From NCBI RefSeq assembly GCF_002237595.1, contig NZ_CP022529.1, forward strand, positions 4,742,001-4,806,000: a stretch of DNA of 64,000 bases. The letters are read 5' to 3'. This DNA is from Labrenzia sp. VG12 (GTDB lineage: Bacteria; Pseudomonadota; Alphaproteobacteria; Rhizobiales; Stappiaceae). Each line of letters opens with the position of its first letter. Position 1 is the stretch's first letter. The notes beneath the pieces were generated by a model that was not told the DNA's origin, did no database searches, and saw only the letters and a list, made by a program, of their open reading frames with translations. The position numbers and the translations under genes are program-made. Shown here piece after piece: positions 1 through 6,589 of this stretch.

Positions 1-145
1 CATCGATCTGCGGCGCCGTCAGGGTTTCTGCGACGGTCATCTTGTCTTCAGCCTTCGCGGTTTTGTTCCAGGAACAGGCCTGTGCCGGTACAATGGCGAA
101 AGCGGTGAGGGCAAGGGCGGCAACGCCGGTGCTCAGGTAACGCAT
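1..145 (-). CDS. small exported protein, N-terminal part only
   Basis: The reverse strand from 145 reads a start (MRYLSTGVAAL) followed by a hydrophobic stretch and an AQAC-type ending at residues 21-24, which looks like a signal peptide, possibly lipoprotein-like because a Cys sits at the cleavage site. The next 24 residues are polar (NKTAKAEDKM...). The gene runs off the left edge, so only 48 codons are visible. A purine-rich stretch (GGAGGGA) lies just upstream of the ATG. The function is not recognisable. It could be one of the short periplasmic proteins common in Hyphomicrobiales. Confidence 0.6.
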   Translation of the reverse strand, partial: MRYLSTGVAALALTAFAIVPAQACSWNKTAKAEDKMTVAETLTAPQID

Positions 146-267
146 GCTATCCCTCCATCCGTTAGATGCGGCGAAACGCCGCGTATCTCGTAGGGTAAGG
201 CAATTGCTCTCGCAGGCAAGGAAAAACCGGGTGCCGATTGTTGTCAGCGTTAAGATCGGACGGCGAC

Positions 268-672
268 CTACTTTCTTTGCAGGTTATAGGTTCTGTCCGT
301 GCGCGGTTCCGACAAGTCGTTGACGATGTTGATCACCCGTGTGTCCAGCAGGTCGCCGAAGGCCTTCAGCGAAATCTGCTTGCTGCTCAGGAACCCGATC
401 AGCAGAACCTGGATCACACCGTCGGATCGCATCTCGGCCTTGGTCCAGCCCCACTTGCAGTCCCGCGGAATGCAGGAGGTAAAGGCCCGGACACGGACAT
501 GAACCTGGTCGTTCTCGCAGCGGCTTTCCACCTCAATCCGCGAGATCTCCTTGGGCTTTGCGTCCGGATTGACCCAGACCCCGTCTTCGGGGATCGGGCA
601 ATAAATGCGCTGTGCCAGCGAAGGCGCGGCGGAGGCAAGAAGGAAACCGGCTGCAATGAGGAGCAGGCGCAT
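268..672 (-). CDS. hypothetical secreted protein
   Basis: Encodes 134 residues beginning MRLLLIAAGFLLASAAPS with an LAQ-type cleavage site near residue 21, so it is probably periplasmic. The mature part has four Cys residues (YCPIPEDG, SRCEND, SCIPRDC), suggesting two disulfides, and ends in a basic tail. I chose the internal ATG at 672 because a GGAGAA ribosome site sits about 8 bases upstream and the signal peptide begins there; an in-frame ATG at 726 would add an 18-residue polar lead. No family was recognised. It stands alone on its strand between another secreted protein and the acetyltransferase gene. Confidence 0.65.
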   Translation of the reverse strand: MRLLLIAAGFLLASAAPSLAQRIYCPIPEDGVWVNPDAKPKEISRIEVESRCENDQVHVRVRAFTSCIPRDCKWGWTKAEMRSDGVIQVLLIGFLSSKQISLKAFGDLLDTRVINIVNDLSEPRTDRTYNLQRK

Positions 673-822
673 TCGTGTTCTCCAGAAGGGACTTGGTCCG
701 GATGACGGCCGGTCACGACCGATCATGCTTCGTCAGCCTAGCCGATTGATGCGCGAGCTGCCACAACGGGTTGCTGCTCCTGCGCGATTCGCGCAAGGTC
801 CCTCACTCAAAAGAATGATCTC

Positions 823-1323
823 ATGACTTCTCTGAAGACCGACCGGTTTCTGCTGCGCCTGCCTGAAGAACGGGATTTCCCGGTCTATCGGGCATTCTTT
901 GAGGATGGCGAGGCCTCCCGCTTCTATGGTGGTCCTTTGCGGCAGGACCAGGCCTGGCGTGTCCTGGCCGGTCATCTCGGTCATTGGCAATTGCGGGAAT
1001 ACGGGGTCTGGGCTATCGAGCCGCTTGAGGGCGGTGCGATCATCGGCGGCTGCGGCTTTGTCTGGCCGGAAGGCTGGCCACGTCGGGAACTGACCTGGTG
1101 GCTGATGCCCGCCGCGCGCGGCACGGGCGCGGCGATGGAGGTCTCGAAAGCTGCGATCCGGCAAGCCTATGAAACCAATGGATGGCCGCTGGTGGAGACC
1201 CACATGAATGACGACAACAGGCCAGCAAAGGGCCTGGTGCGCAAACTGGGCGGTGAACCGATTGCCCGTGAAATGTTTCCCGACGGTCTGGAGCGGACGG
1301 TCTACAGCTTGCCCTGCACCTAG
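823..1323 (+). CDS. GNAT-family N-acetyltransferase (RimJ/RimL type)
   Basis: The 166-residue product has the layout of RimJ/RimL-like acetyltransferases: an N-terminal TDRFLLRLP strand, a central GGCGFVWPEG strand, the acetyl-CoA loop region around residues 99-106 (AARGTGAA) and a C-terminal NRPAKGLVRKLGG segment where these enzymes have 'N..S..l.eklGF'. The family acetylates N-termini, amino groups of antibiotics or small metabolites with acetyl-CoA; the substrate here cannot be told. Its stop codon overlaps the stop of xerC by four bases in convergent orientation. The acetyl-CoA loop departs somewhat from the Q/RxxGxG/A consensus. Confidence 0.85.
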   Translation: MTSLKTDRFLLRLPEERDFPVYRAFFEDGEASRFYGGPLRQDQAWRVLAGHLGHWQLREYGVWAIEPLEGGAIIGGCGFVWPEGWPRRELTWWLMPAARGTGAAMEVSKAAIRQAYETNGWPLVETHMNDDNRPAKGLVRKLGGEPIAREMFPDGLERTVYSLPCT

Positions 1324-2279
1324 CGCCGGGGATGTGCCTTGTCGTAGGCGGCCAGCAAATGGGCGCTGTCGATTTCCGTATAGATCTGCGTCGAGGCCAG
1401 GCTGGCATGGCCGAGCAGTTCCTGGATGGTTCGAAGGTCCCCGCCGCCGGCCAGCAAATGCGTGGCGAAGGAATGGCGCAAAGCATGCGGTGTGGCGCTG
1501 TCCGGCAGGCCCAGGGCGCCGCGCAGTTTCGCCATGGCCAGCTGGATCATGCGCGGGTTGAGCGGCCCGCCTCTGGCGCCCAGAAACAGCGGCCCGTCCG
1601 GGGCAACCGCATAGGGGCAAAGTTTCAGATAGAGTTCCGTTGCCTCGCAGACGGCCGGCAGGATCGGTACGATCCGCTCCTTGCCGCCCTTGCCCACGAT
1701 GCGAAGGGTCCGGGTGCCCGTTTTGGGCGCCATGGTCCCCGTCAAGGATAAGGCTTCCGAGATCCGGAGGCCGCAACCATAAAGCAGGGTCAGCACCGCG
1801 GCGTTGCGGGCCTCGATCCAGGCGTCGGTTTCCATGGCAAGGTCACCGCTGGTGATGTCCATGGCATCCCGGGACGACACGGGTTTCGGCAGGGATCGGG
1901 CCTGGCGCGGCGGCCTGATGGCAGAGGAAGCGGCCGCATTGACCTCGCCGCGGCGTTCCAGGAACTTGAGGAAGGACCTGATGCCGGCAAGGCCGCGGGC
2001 CAGCGAACGGCTTTGCACGCCCTGGCGGCGGCGATTGGCCAGGAAGCCGCGGAAGTCGGCGGGCTTCAAACCTGCAACATCCCTGATACAGGGGGCACCG
2101 CCAAGATGATCTGTAAGGAAGCGCAGGAACTGGCGCAGGTCCCGCTCATAGGCGACCAGTGTCTTGTCGGCGAGACGGCGTTCGTCGGCCAGATGATCGA
2201 GCCACTGATCCACACGCCGGTTGAGATCCGGCTGGGCGGTTACGAGAAGGTGGTCGGTCTGGGGCGATGCGGCACTCAT
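1320..2279 (-). CDS. xerC: site-specific tyrosine recombinase XerC
   Basis: The 319-residue protein has an N-terminal SAM-like core-binding domain (residues ~20-110, DKTLVAYERDLRQFL) and a C-terminal catalytic domain with the full tyrosine recombinase set: Arg172 (GLRISEA), Lys197 (GKGGKER), His265/Arg268 (HALRHSF), His291 (LGHAS) and Tyr300 (IYTE). XerC with XerD resolves chromosome dimers at dif and is cytoplasmic. Length and position near priA fit chromosomal XerC of Hyphomicrobiales rather than a phage integrase. I chose the ATG at 2279; the open frame continues upstream to 2381 but that lead is Cys-rich and not XerC-like. Confidence 0.92.
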   Translation of the reverse strand: MSAASPQTDHLLVTAQPDLNRRVDQWLDHLADERRLADKTLVAYERDLRQFLRFLTDHLGGAPCIRDVAGLKPADFRGFLANRRRQGVQSRSLARGLAGIRSFLKFLERRGEVNAAASSAIRPPRQARSLPKPVSSRDAMDITSGDLAMETDAWIEARNAAVLTLLYGCGLRISEALSLTGTMAPKTGTRTLRIVGKGGKERIVPILPAVCEATELYLKLCPYAVAPDGPLFLGARGGPLNPRMIQLAMAKLRGALGLPDSATPHALRHSFATHLLAGGGDLRTIQELLGHASLASTQIYTEIDSAHLLAAYDKAHPRR

Positions 2280-2430
2280 TGCGCCACTTTGCCTGTCAGG
2301 CTGCAACGGTTCCGTTAACGCTGGGCAGATTGTGCAACACACCGCACATTTCGCTATGCCGGCGGGCTCCAGAACCTGCAAGGTAAGAAATCAGGCCGTG
2401 CCGACTGCTTTCCTTGATCCTCCGCATATC

Positions 2431-2598
2431 CTGGTGTCACCCCGGGCGAGCTTCGCGAGACCCGGGGCCTACTCAAATCCTGAGAGCCTGATCCTCTCGC
2501 ACAGCGAATCCGCAAAAATTTGAATGCCTTGCGCTTCAGCAAGCGGGTCTGCGAGTAGGCCCCGGCTCTTCGCTGCGCTGCGGCCGGGGTGACACTGG
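2431..2598. repeat. palindromic intergenic element (GTCACCCCGG type)
   Basis: The left arm (2431-2474) and the right arm (2553-2598) are imperfect inverted repeats. Each outer end reads GTGTCACCCCGG and each inner end reads GGGGCCTACTC, with a short variable GC-rich stretch between. About 80 bases separate the arms. The element lies between xerC and the hcp promoter region and contains no plausible gene. It resembles the REP/RIME-like palindromes scattered in alphaproteobacterial genomes; copy number cannot be judged from one window. Confidence 0.7.
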
Positions 2599-2759
2599 GG
2601 TTATTCCTGAGCCCTCACAAAGTTCGCTTTTGAGGCGCCTGGACAGAAATTTCCTGCACACATCGTCACAACACAGGAGCCGGAGACCGTCAAACGACGG
2701 GCACAATCCTCCAAAATTTTACTGCCAATCTCCTCCGTTCCCTCTTCGGAATGGCATTT

Positions 2760-2775
2760 TGTGATGTGCGTCACA
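2760..2775. promoter_or_regulatory. CRP/FNR-type palindrome TGTGA-N6-TCACA upstream of hcp
   Basis: A perfect TGTGA-N6-TCACA dyad, the recognition pattern of CRP/FNR-superfamily regulators, lies about 130 bases upstream of the sigma-54 promoter of hcp. At that distance it would suit an enhancer-type or accessory site better than a class I/II sigma-70 site. The assignment is by pattern only. Confidence 0.5.
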
Positions 2776-2811
2776 CTTTGCCTGCGCGTGTTTCTTCGCA
2801 GTCCGGAGGCG

Positions 2812-2833
2812 ACTGTGCAGAAAACTGCACAGT
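2812..2833. promoter_or_regulatory. perfect inverted repeat in hcp upstream region
   Basis: Two perfect 9-base arms (ACTGTGCAG and CTGCACAGT) flank a 4-base A spacer, about 75 bases upstream of the -24 element of the hcp promoter. Dyads at this distance commonly serve as upstream activating sequences for sigma-54 enhancer-binding proteins. The hairpin has no T tract, so it is not terminator-like. The binding protein is unknown. Confidence 0.45.
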
Positions 2834-2907
2834 TCCATATTTTAACACTTTCGCTGGTGAGAGAATTTCCGCAGCGAAAACAATCACATCACGAAAGTTA
2901 CGCAAGT

Positions 2908-2923
2908 TGGCACACCCGTTGCA
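2908..2923 (+). promoter_or_regulatory. sigma-54 (RpoN) promoter for hcp
   Basis: The sequence TGGCAC-N5-TTGCA matches the -24/-12 consensus (TGGCACRNNNNTTGCW) at every conserved position, including the invariant GG and GC at correct spacing. A start near 2935 would give an untranslated leader of about 80 bases before hcp. Two dyads lie 75-150 bases upstream, as expected for enhancer-dependent activation. RpoN control of hcp genes is established in several T6SS-bearing bacteria. Confidence 0.75.
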
Positions 2924-3016
2924 ATTCTCTCCCCATCGGCTCCAGACAACGAGCCCCGGAAGTCAACAACAAGAACAGACACGCACTGAACGCACAGCCA
3001 GCCAGGAGATTTCAAA

Positions 3017-3529
3017 ATGTCCAACATCGCTTACATCACCATCAAGGGCGCAACCCAGGGCGACATGACGTCCGACGCAACCACCGCCGACAGCATCGGC
3101 AACCTGTGGCAGGAAGGCCATGAAGGCGAATCCCTCGTCTATGCCTTCGAACAGAACGCCATCGTGCCCCGCGATCCGCAATCCGGTTCGATCATCGCCA
3201 CCCGCCGCCACATGCCGACCACCTTCATGAAGCCGGTCGACAAGGCAACGCCGTTGCTGTGGCAGGCCCTGGCCACCGGCGAGAGCCTGGAAATCGAAGT
3301 CCAGTTCTGGCGCACCTCGACCTCAGGTGTTCAGGAACACTACTACACGATCAAGTTCGAAGACGCGGTTCTGGTGGAAGGCAAGACGATCCTGCCGGAC
3401 GTCAATGACGAAGCCAACGCGTCCCGCGGCGACACCGACAAGTGGTCCTTCACCTACCGCAAGTGCGACTGGACCCACGAAAAGGCCGGCACCAGCGCGT
3501 CCGACGACTACCGCGCCCCAGTCACCTAA
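3017..3529 (+). CDS. hcp: Hcp family type VI secretion tube protein
   Basis: The 170-residue product matches the Hcp family: N-terminal IAYITIKGATQGDM, a central VEVQFWRTS-like strand (EIEVQFWRTSTSG) followed by HYYTIKFEDAVLV, and a C-terminal DKWSFTYRKCDWTH. Hcp forms hexameric rings that stack into the inner tube of the type VI secretion apparatus and is itself secreted. A strong AGGAGA site precedes the ATG. The gene is monocistronic, with a sigma-54 promoter upstream and an intrinsic terminator downstream, and no tss/tli/vgrG gene lies anywhere in the window, so it is an orphan hcp. It may feed a T6SS encoded elsewhere or carry effectors. Confidence 0.88.
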   Translation: MSNIAYITIKGATQGDMTSDATTADSIGNLWQEGHEGESLVYAFEQNAIVPRDPQSGSIIATRRHMPTTFMKPVDKATPLLWQALATGESLEIEVQFWRTSTSGVQEHYYTIKFEDAVLVEGKTILPDVNDEANASRGDTDKWSFTYRKCDWTHEKAGTSASDDYRAPVT

Positions 3530-3616
3530 CAGGTCACCTAAGACGAAAAGCCGCCAATGAGCCACGACCTGCAACGTGGCTCATGACAGCCGGAAGGATG
3601 CCCCTCCCGCCGGCTG

Positions 3617-3653
3617 GAACCGCCCGGACCACACGCCGGGCGGTTCTTTTTTT
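3617..3653 (+). terminator. intrinsic terminator after hcp
   Basis: An 11-bp GC-rich perfect stem (GAACCGCCCGG / CCGGGCGGTTC) with an 8-base loop is followed by seven T. It ends the hcp transcript about 90 bases past the stop. Confidence 0.88.
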
Positions 3654-3681
3654 CGTGACCGGACAGAAGGTCGACCCGCGT

Positions 3682-4980
3682 TTACAGCATGACCGGTCGC
3701 TCGGCCGCGGTATCCCACCGCCAGTCCGGATCCGCAAAACAGGTCACACCACCATGAACACGGTGCCGGGGCGCGCAGGTCTTCCAGTCCCTCCGGCCCT
3801 CAAGAAGCGATCGGCCCACAGCCGTCAGACTGAAAACGGACTTGCCCCAGTTGCTCTCGTCAAAGCCGGTCGTGTCGCTTTCAACAGCCGGTTCGCCGGC
3901 GTCCCGCAAGCGCAGCATCGTGCCGAGGAACATCAGATCGCCGTGATAGGGGAGGCGATCGCGTTCCATCAGGAATTCCCGGAAGATCTTTCCCCATGGC
4001 CTGGGCCCGCCTTCAAGTATTTCCAGAATGATCTGCTCGGTGCAGGCAAGTCCGTTGCTGGCGGAGGGCAGTTCAGCCAGATAGCGCAGGATGGAGCCTC
4101 TCAGATAAGGCAGCGCGCCACTTCGCCCCGCAAGCTCGAACAGTGGTTGAGGCGAGGTTTCGCCAAAAGCCTGCCAGGCATCGACCGCAAGGGGATAGGC
4201 AGCTGTCGGCACGGGCCGGCGCTGGTCAAACATGTGCCGGAGCGCCGTGGGGGACAGCTGTCCGATCCCGATAAACTTCGAGATGCCCGGAAACCTGTCG
4301 AGACTGATCAGCTCGACTTTCCGCTTGTAGGCACCGGAAGCGTAGAGGGCGCAAAGCAGCTTCACCAGAAGGCACTGGTCGTAGGGGTCATGTTCGAACC
4401 AAAGCACGATCCGGCCATAGTCGCCTGCTTTTGCAAGTCGCTCTTCGGCTTGTCGCAAGACGTCAATCGTATCGGCATAGGTTTCACCGGGATACTCAGT
4501 GGCGATGAACTGCGCCCGTGTTTCCAGCGCTTGTGCGCTGCTGGTAATGGGGCCCTGACAGACAGGATCGGCGAACATCAGGAAATCGCCATCAAAGCCT
4601 GCCCGCTTGAGGGGAGCTTCGATATCGTTGCCGCATCGGATATGCAGGGTCGGCAGGTCGGCATCAGGGGCAGCTCCGCCGGATTCAATGGCGCTTCTGG
4701 CGGCGGTCATCTGATCAACGTGCCGCTTCAGCGCGGGCCAGCTGGACAATCCGGCTTCCCGGGCAATGGTCAGTTGGGCGTCGGTCAGCTTGAGTGCGGC
4801 CAGGTCCAGGGATGCGAATCTCGGATGATGCGCCTTCAATCTGGAAACGGCGTCCGTGTCGCCGGCGCGTGCCGTATCGCGCAAGCTTTTTGCCAGGCGC
4901 TTCTGGCGCTCAAGATCCAGTGCCAGATCGTTGGAACTCAACAGGGGAAGGGTTTGCGCGTCGCGCATTTGGTCAGTCAT
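3682..4980 (-). CDS. DUF1835 domain-containing protein
   Basis: The 432-residue protein looks like the DUF1835 family: a central LHIRCGNDIEAPLKRAG segment near residue 112, then VLWFEHDPYDQCLL and a C-terminal part rich in aromatic residues. The first ~90 residues form a helical, charged ankyrin-like or tetratricopeptide-like lead (RLKAHHPRFASL). The family has no settled biochemical function; members are cytoplasmic and sit singly in soil and marine bacteria. The ATG at 4980 has GGGAG five bases upstream. It is convergent with hcp, sharing the terminator region. Confidence 0.7.
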   Translation of the reverse strand: MTDQMRDAQTLPLLSSNDLALDLERQKRLAKSLRDTARAGDTDAVSRLKAHHPRFASLDLAALKLTDAQLTIAREAGLSSWPALKRHVDQMTAARSAIESGGAAPDADLPTLHIRCGNDIEAPLKRAGFDGDFLMFADPVCQGPITSSAQALETRAQFIATEYPGETYADTIDVLRQAEERLAKAGDYGRIVLWFEHDPYDQCLLVKLLCALYASGAYKRKVELISLDRFPGISKFIGIGQLSPTALRHMFDQRRPVPTAAYPLAVDAWQAFGETSPQPLFELAGRSGALPYLRGSILRYLAELPSASNGLACTEQIILEILEGGPRPWGKIFREFLMERDRLPYHGDLMFLGTMLRLRDAGEPAVESDTTGFDESNWGKSVFSLTAVGRSLLEGRRDWKTCAPRHRVHGGVTCFADPDWRWDTAAERPVML

Positions 4981-5245
4981 GAGGACTCCCGGACTCGGTT
5001 CTGTCCAGCGTCCGCATCTCCGGATCGAGCGGGTGTCGGATAAAGGGAGCGCCTCGGCGCTCAGGTATCAGGGCGTGGAAACCTTTCCGCGGACCGGAGG
5101 CCCCGCCCAGGGCCTTGCGGCACGCTAGTCTCAGTTCAGATCGATTGCAATAGGAGAAAAATCGGAAATCCGGGCTTGTGAAACGGCGCGCAATAAAGAG
5201 CATTGTGCGTGTTGGAAATTTTGATCTTTGTCTTGATTCCGACGT

Positions 5246-5470
5246 TCACAGGCGTATCGGGCGATAAGCCAGGATTTTGTTCGCGACGGCTTCAACGTCT
5301 GTAGTCTCGTCTGCCCGCACGAACTCGGTTGAGTGAAAGATGTAGTCAGACCAATCCGGATCCAAGGTGTTTTTGGATATTTGGCAAAACAACTCGTCGG
5401 ACTCTTCTTCAGTCAGCTTCGAACAGAGCAATCTTTCAAGGGCGTCAGCGAGTTCTTTTTTGGAGTACAT
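5246..5470 (-). CDS. small acidic hypothetical protein, possibly immunity-like
   Basis: The 74-residue product starts MYSKKELADALERLL, continues with an acidic TEEESDELF stretch and ends ANKILAYRPIRL. This layout (short helical N-terminus, 'DPxxSDYIF', C-terminal 'KIL.YRPI.L') resembles small immunity-like proteins found beside bacteriocins or polymorphic toxins, but I see no toxin next to it. The local sequence is visibly more AT-rich than its neighbours, and there is no strong ribosome site upstream of the ATG. The gene may be acquired. Its status as a real gene rests on codon-like composition and plausible protein sequence only. Confidence 0.5.
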   Translation of the reverse strand: MYSKKELADALERLLCSKLTEEESDELFCQISKNTLDPDWSDYIFHSTEFVRADETTDVEAVANKILAYRPIRL

Positions 5471-5593
5471 TTGCTTTGAAAAATCGAATTCGGATCGGGT
5501 TTAAAGAGACATGAGACTATAGCTGCCTGGGTTCTGTGGCTAGGAACGAACCGAACTTTCTGGCTGAAAATCCGCCAAGTCCAGTGCAAAACC

Positions 5594-5619
5594 AAAAACG
5601 GCCCGGAAAAACCGGGCCG
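5594..5619 (-). terminator. intrinsic terminator of the transaldolase gene
   Basis: On the reverse strand, a perfect 8-bp stem (CGGCCCGG / CCGGGCCG) with a 5-base loop is followed by a run of five T, starting about 29 bases after the transaldolase stop. Confidence 0.85.
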
Positions 5620-5647
5620 CTTCATATCAGTTAGCAGATTTCAATTG

Positions 5648-6301
5648 TCAGAGGATGCTCTGACCGGTCTTCTGCCAATCGGCCAGGAAGGCATCCAGAC
5701 CCTTGTCCGTCAGCGGATGCTTGACCAGTGCCTTAAGCGTTGCCGGCGGCACGGTGGCGACGTCGGCACCGATGATGGCGCAGTCCTTAACGTGGTTTGC
5801 GGTGCGGATCGAAGCAGCCAGGATTTCCGTCTCGAAGCCGTAATTGTCGTAGATCACGCGGATCTCGCGGATCAGCTCCAGACCATCGGCATGGATGTCG
5901 TCGAGACGACCGATGAACGGCGAGATATAGGTCGCGCCGGCCTTGGCGGCGAGCAGCGCCTGGTTGGCGGAAAAGCACAGCGTGACGTTGGTCTTCGTGC
6001 CTTCTTCGGTCAGCTGTTTGCAGGCTTTCAGGCCGTCAAAGGTCAGCGGCAGCTTGATGACCACATTGTCTGCAATGGCGCGCAGGACATGGGCTTCCTT
6101 GATCATGGTGTCGAAGTCGGTCGCAGCGACCTCGGCGGACACATCGCCTTCGGTGATGGCGCAGATCTCGGCGATGACTTCCTTGAAGTCGCGGCCGGAC
6201 TTGGCGATCAGGGACGGGTTGGTGGTGACACCGTCCAGAAGACCGGTGGATTCCAGTTCCTTGATTTCGGCGGTGTCGGCCGTGTCGACGAAGAATTTCA
6301 T
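5648..6301 (-). CDS. tal: transaldolase / fructose-6-phosphate aldolase family (short form)
   Basis: The 217-residue protein is a full-length short-form transaldolase (TalC/MipB/FSA class): MKFFVDTADTAEI at the N-terminus, GVTTNPSLIAKSG near residue 24, and the Schiff-base Lys83 in NVVIKLPLT. The C-terminal half carries TYISPFIGRLDDI and EILAASIR, both family signatures. It transfers dihydroxyacetone units in the non-oxidative pentose phosphate pathway, in the cytoplasm. The neighbourhood (divergent from priA, near atp genes) is conserved in Hyphomicrobiales. Transaldolase rather than fructose-6-phosphate aldolase activity is presumed, not proven by sequence. Confidence 0.9.
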   Translation of the reverse strand: MKFFVDTADTAEIKELESTGLLDGVTTNPSLIAKSGRDFKEVIAEICAITEGDVSAEVAATDFDTMIKEAHVLRAIADNVVIKLPLTFDGLKACKQLTEEGTKTNVTLCFSANQALLAAKAGATYISPFIGRLDDIHADGLELIREIRVIYDNYGFETEILAASIRTANHVKDCAIIGADVATVPPATLKALVKHPLTDKGLDAFLADWQKTGQSIL

Positions 6302-6589
6302 GCGATTGTCTCCCTGTGGGGGCCCCGTTTCCCGGCTTCAGCCGGTCGCCGGACCTTGTCGTCGGCGATCGGGGCTAAACGATTGAATGGTCAGCCGCGC
6401 TCTCTTTACCCTAGGATGATGACAAGAAGAACCCCTGATTCTCCGGTGGAGGAAATTTTTGTGGTACGTACCTCAGAAATTGCAGGCCTTGAACCGTGGC
6501 TGATATCCGGCAAAGTCCTGCGCTGGCCGAGTGGCGCGGGACCCCATCCGCTTCGGCATTGTGCAACGAGGGCGAGGACCTGATTCTCC

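Noticed and set aside
3017..3529. A T6SS gene cluster around hcp
   Set aside because: No tss, vgrG, PAAR or effector gene is adjacent; only the single hcp gene is present.
3442..5043. Long plus-strand open frame opposite the DUF1835 gene (533 codons)
   Set aside because: It lies antisense to the DUF1835 frame, which has a proper ribosome site and family motifs.
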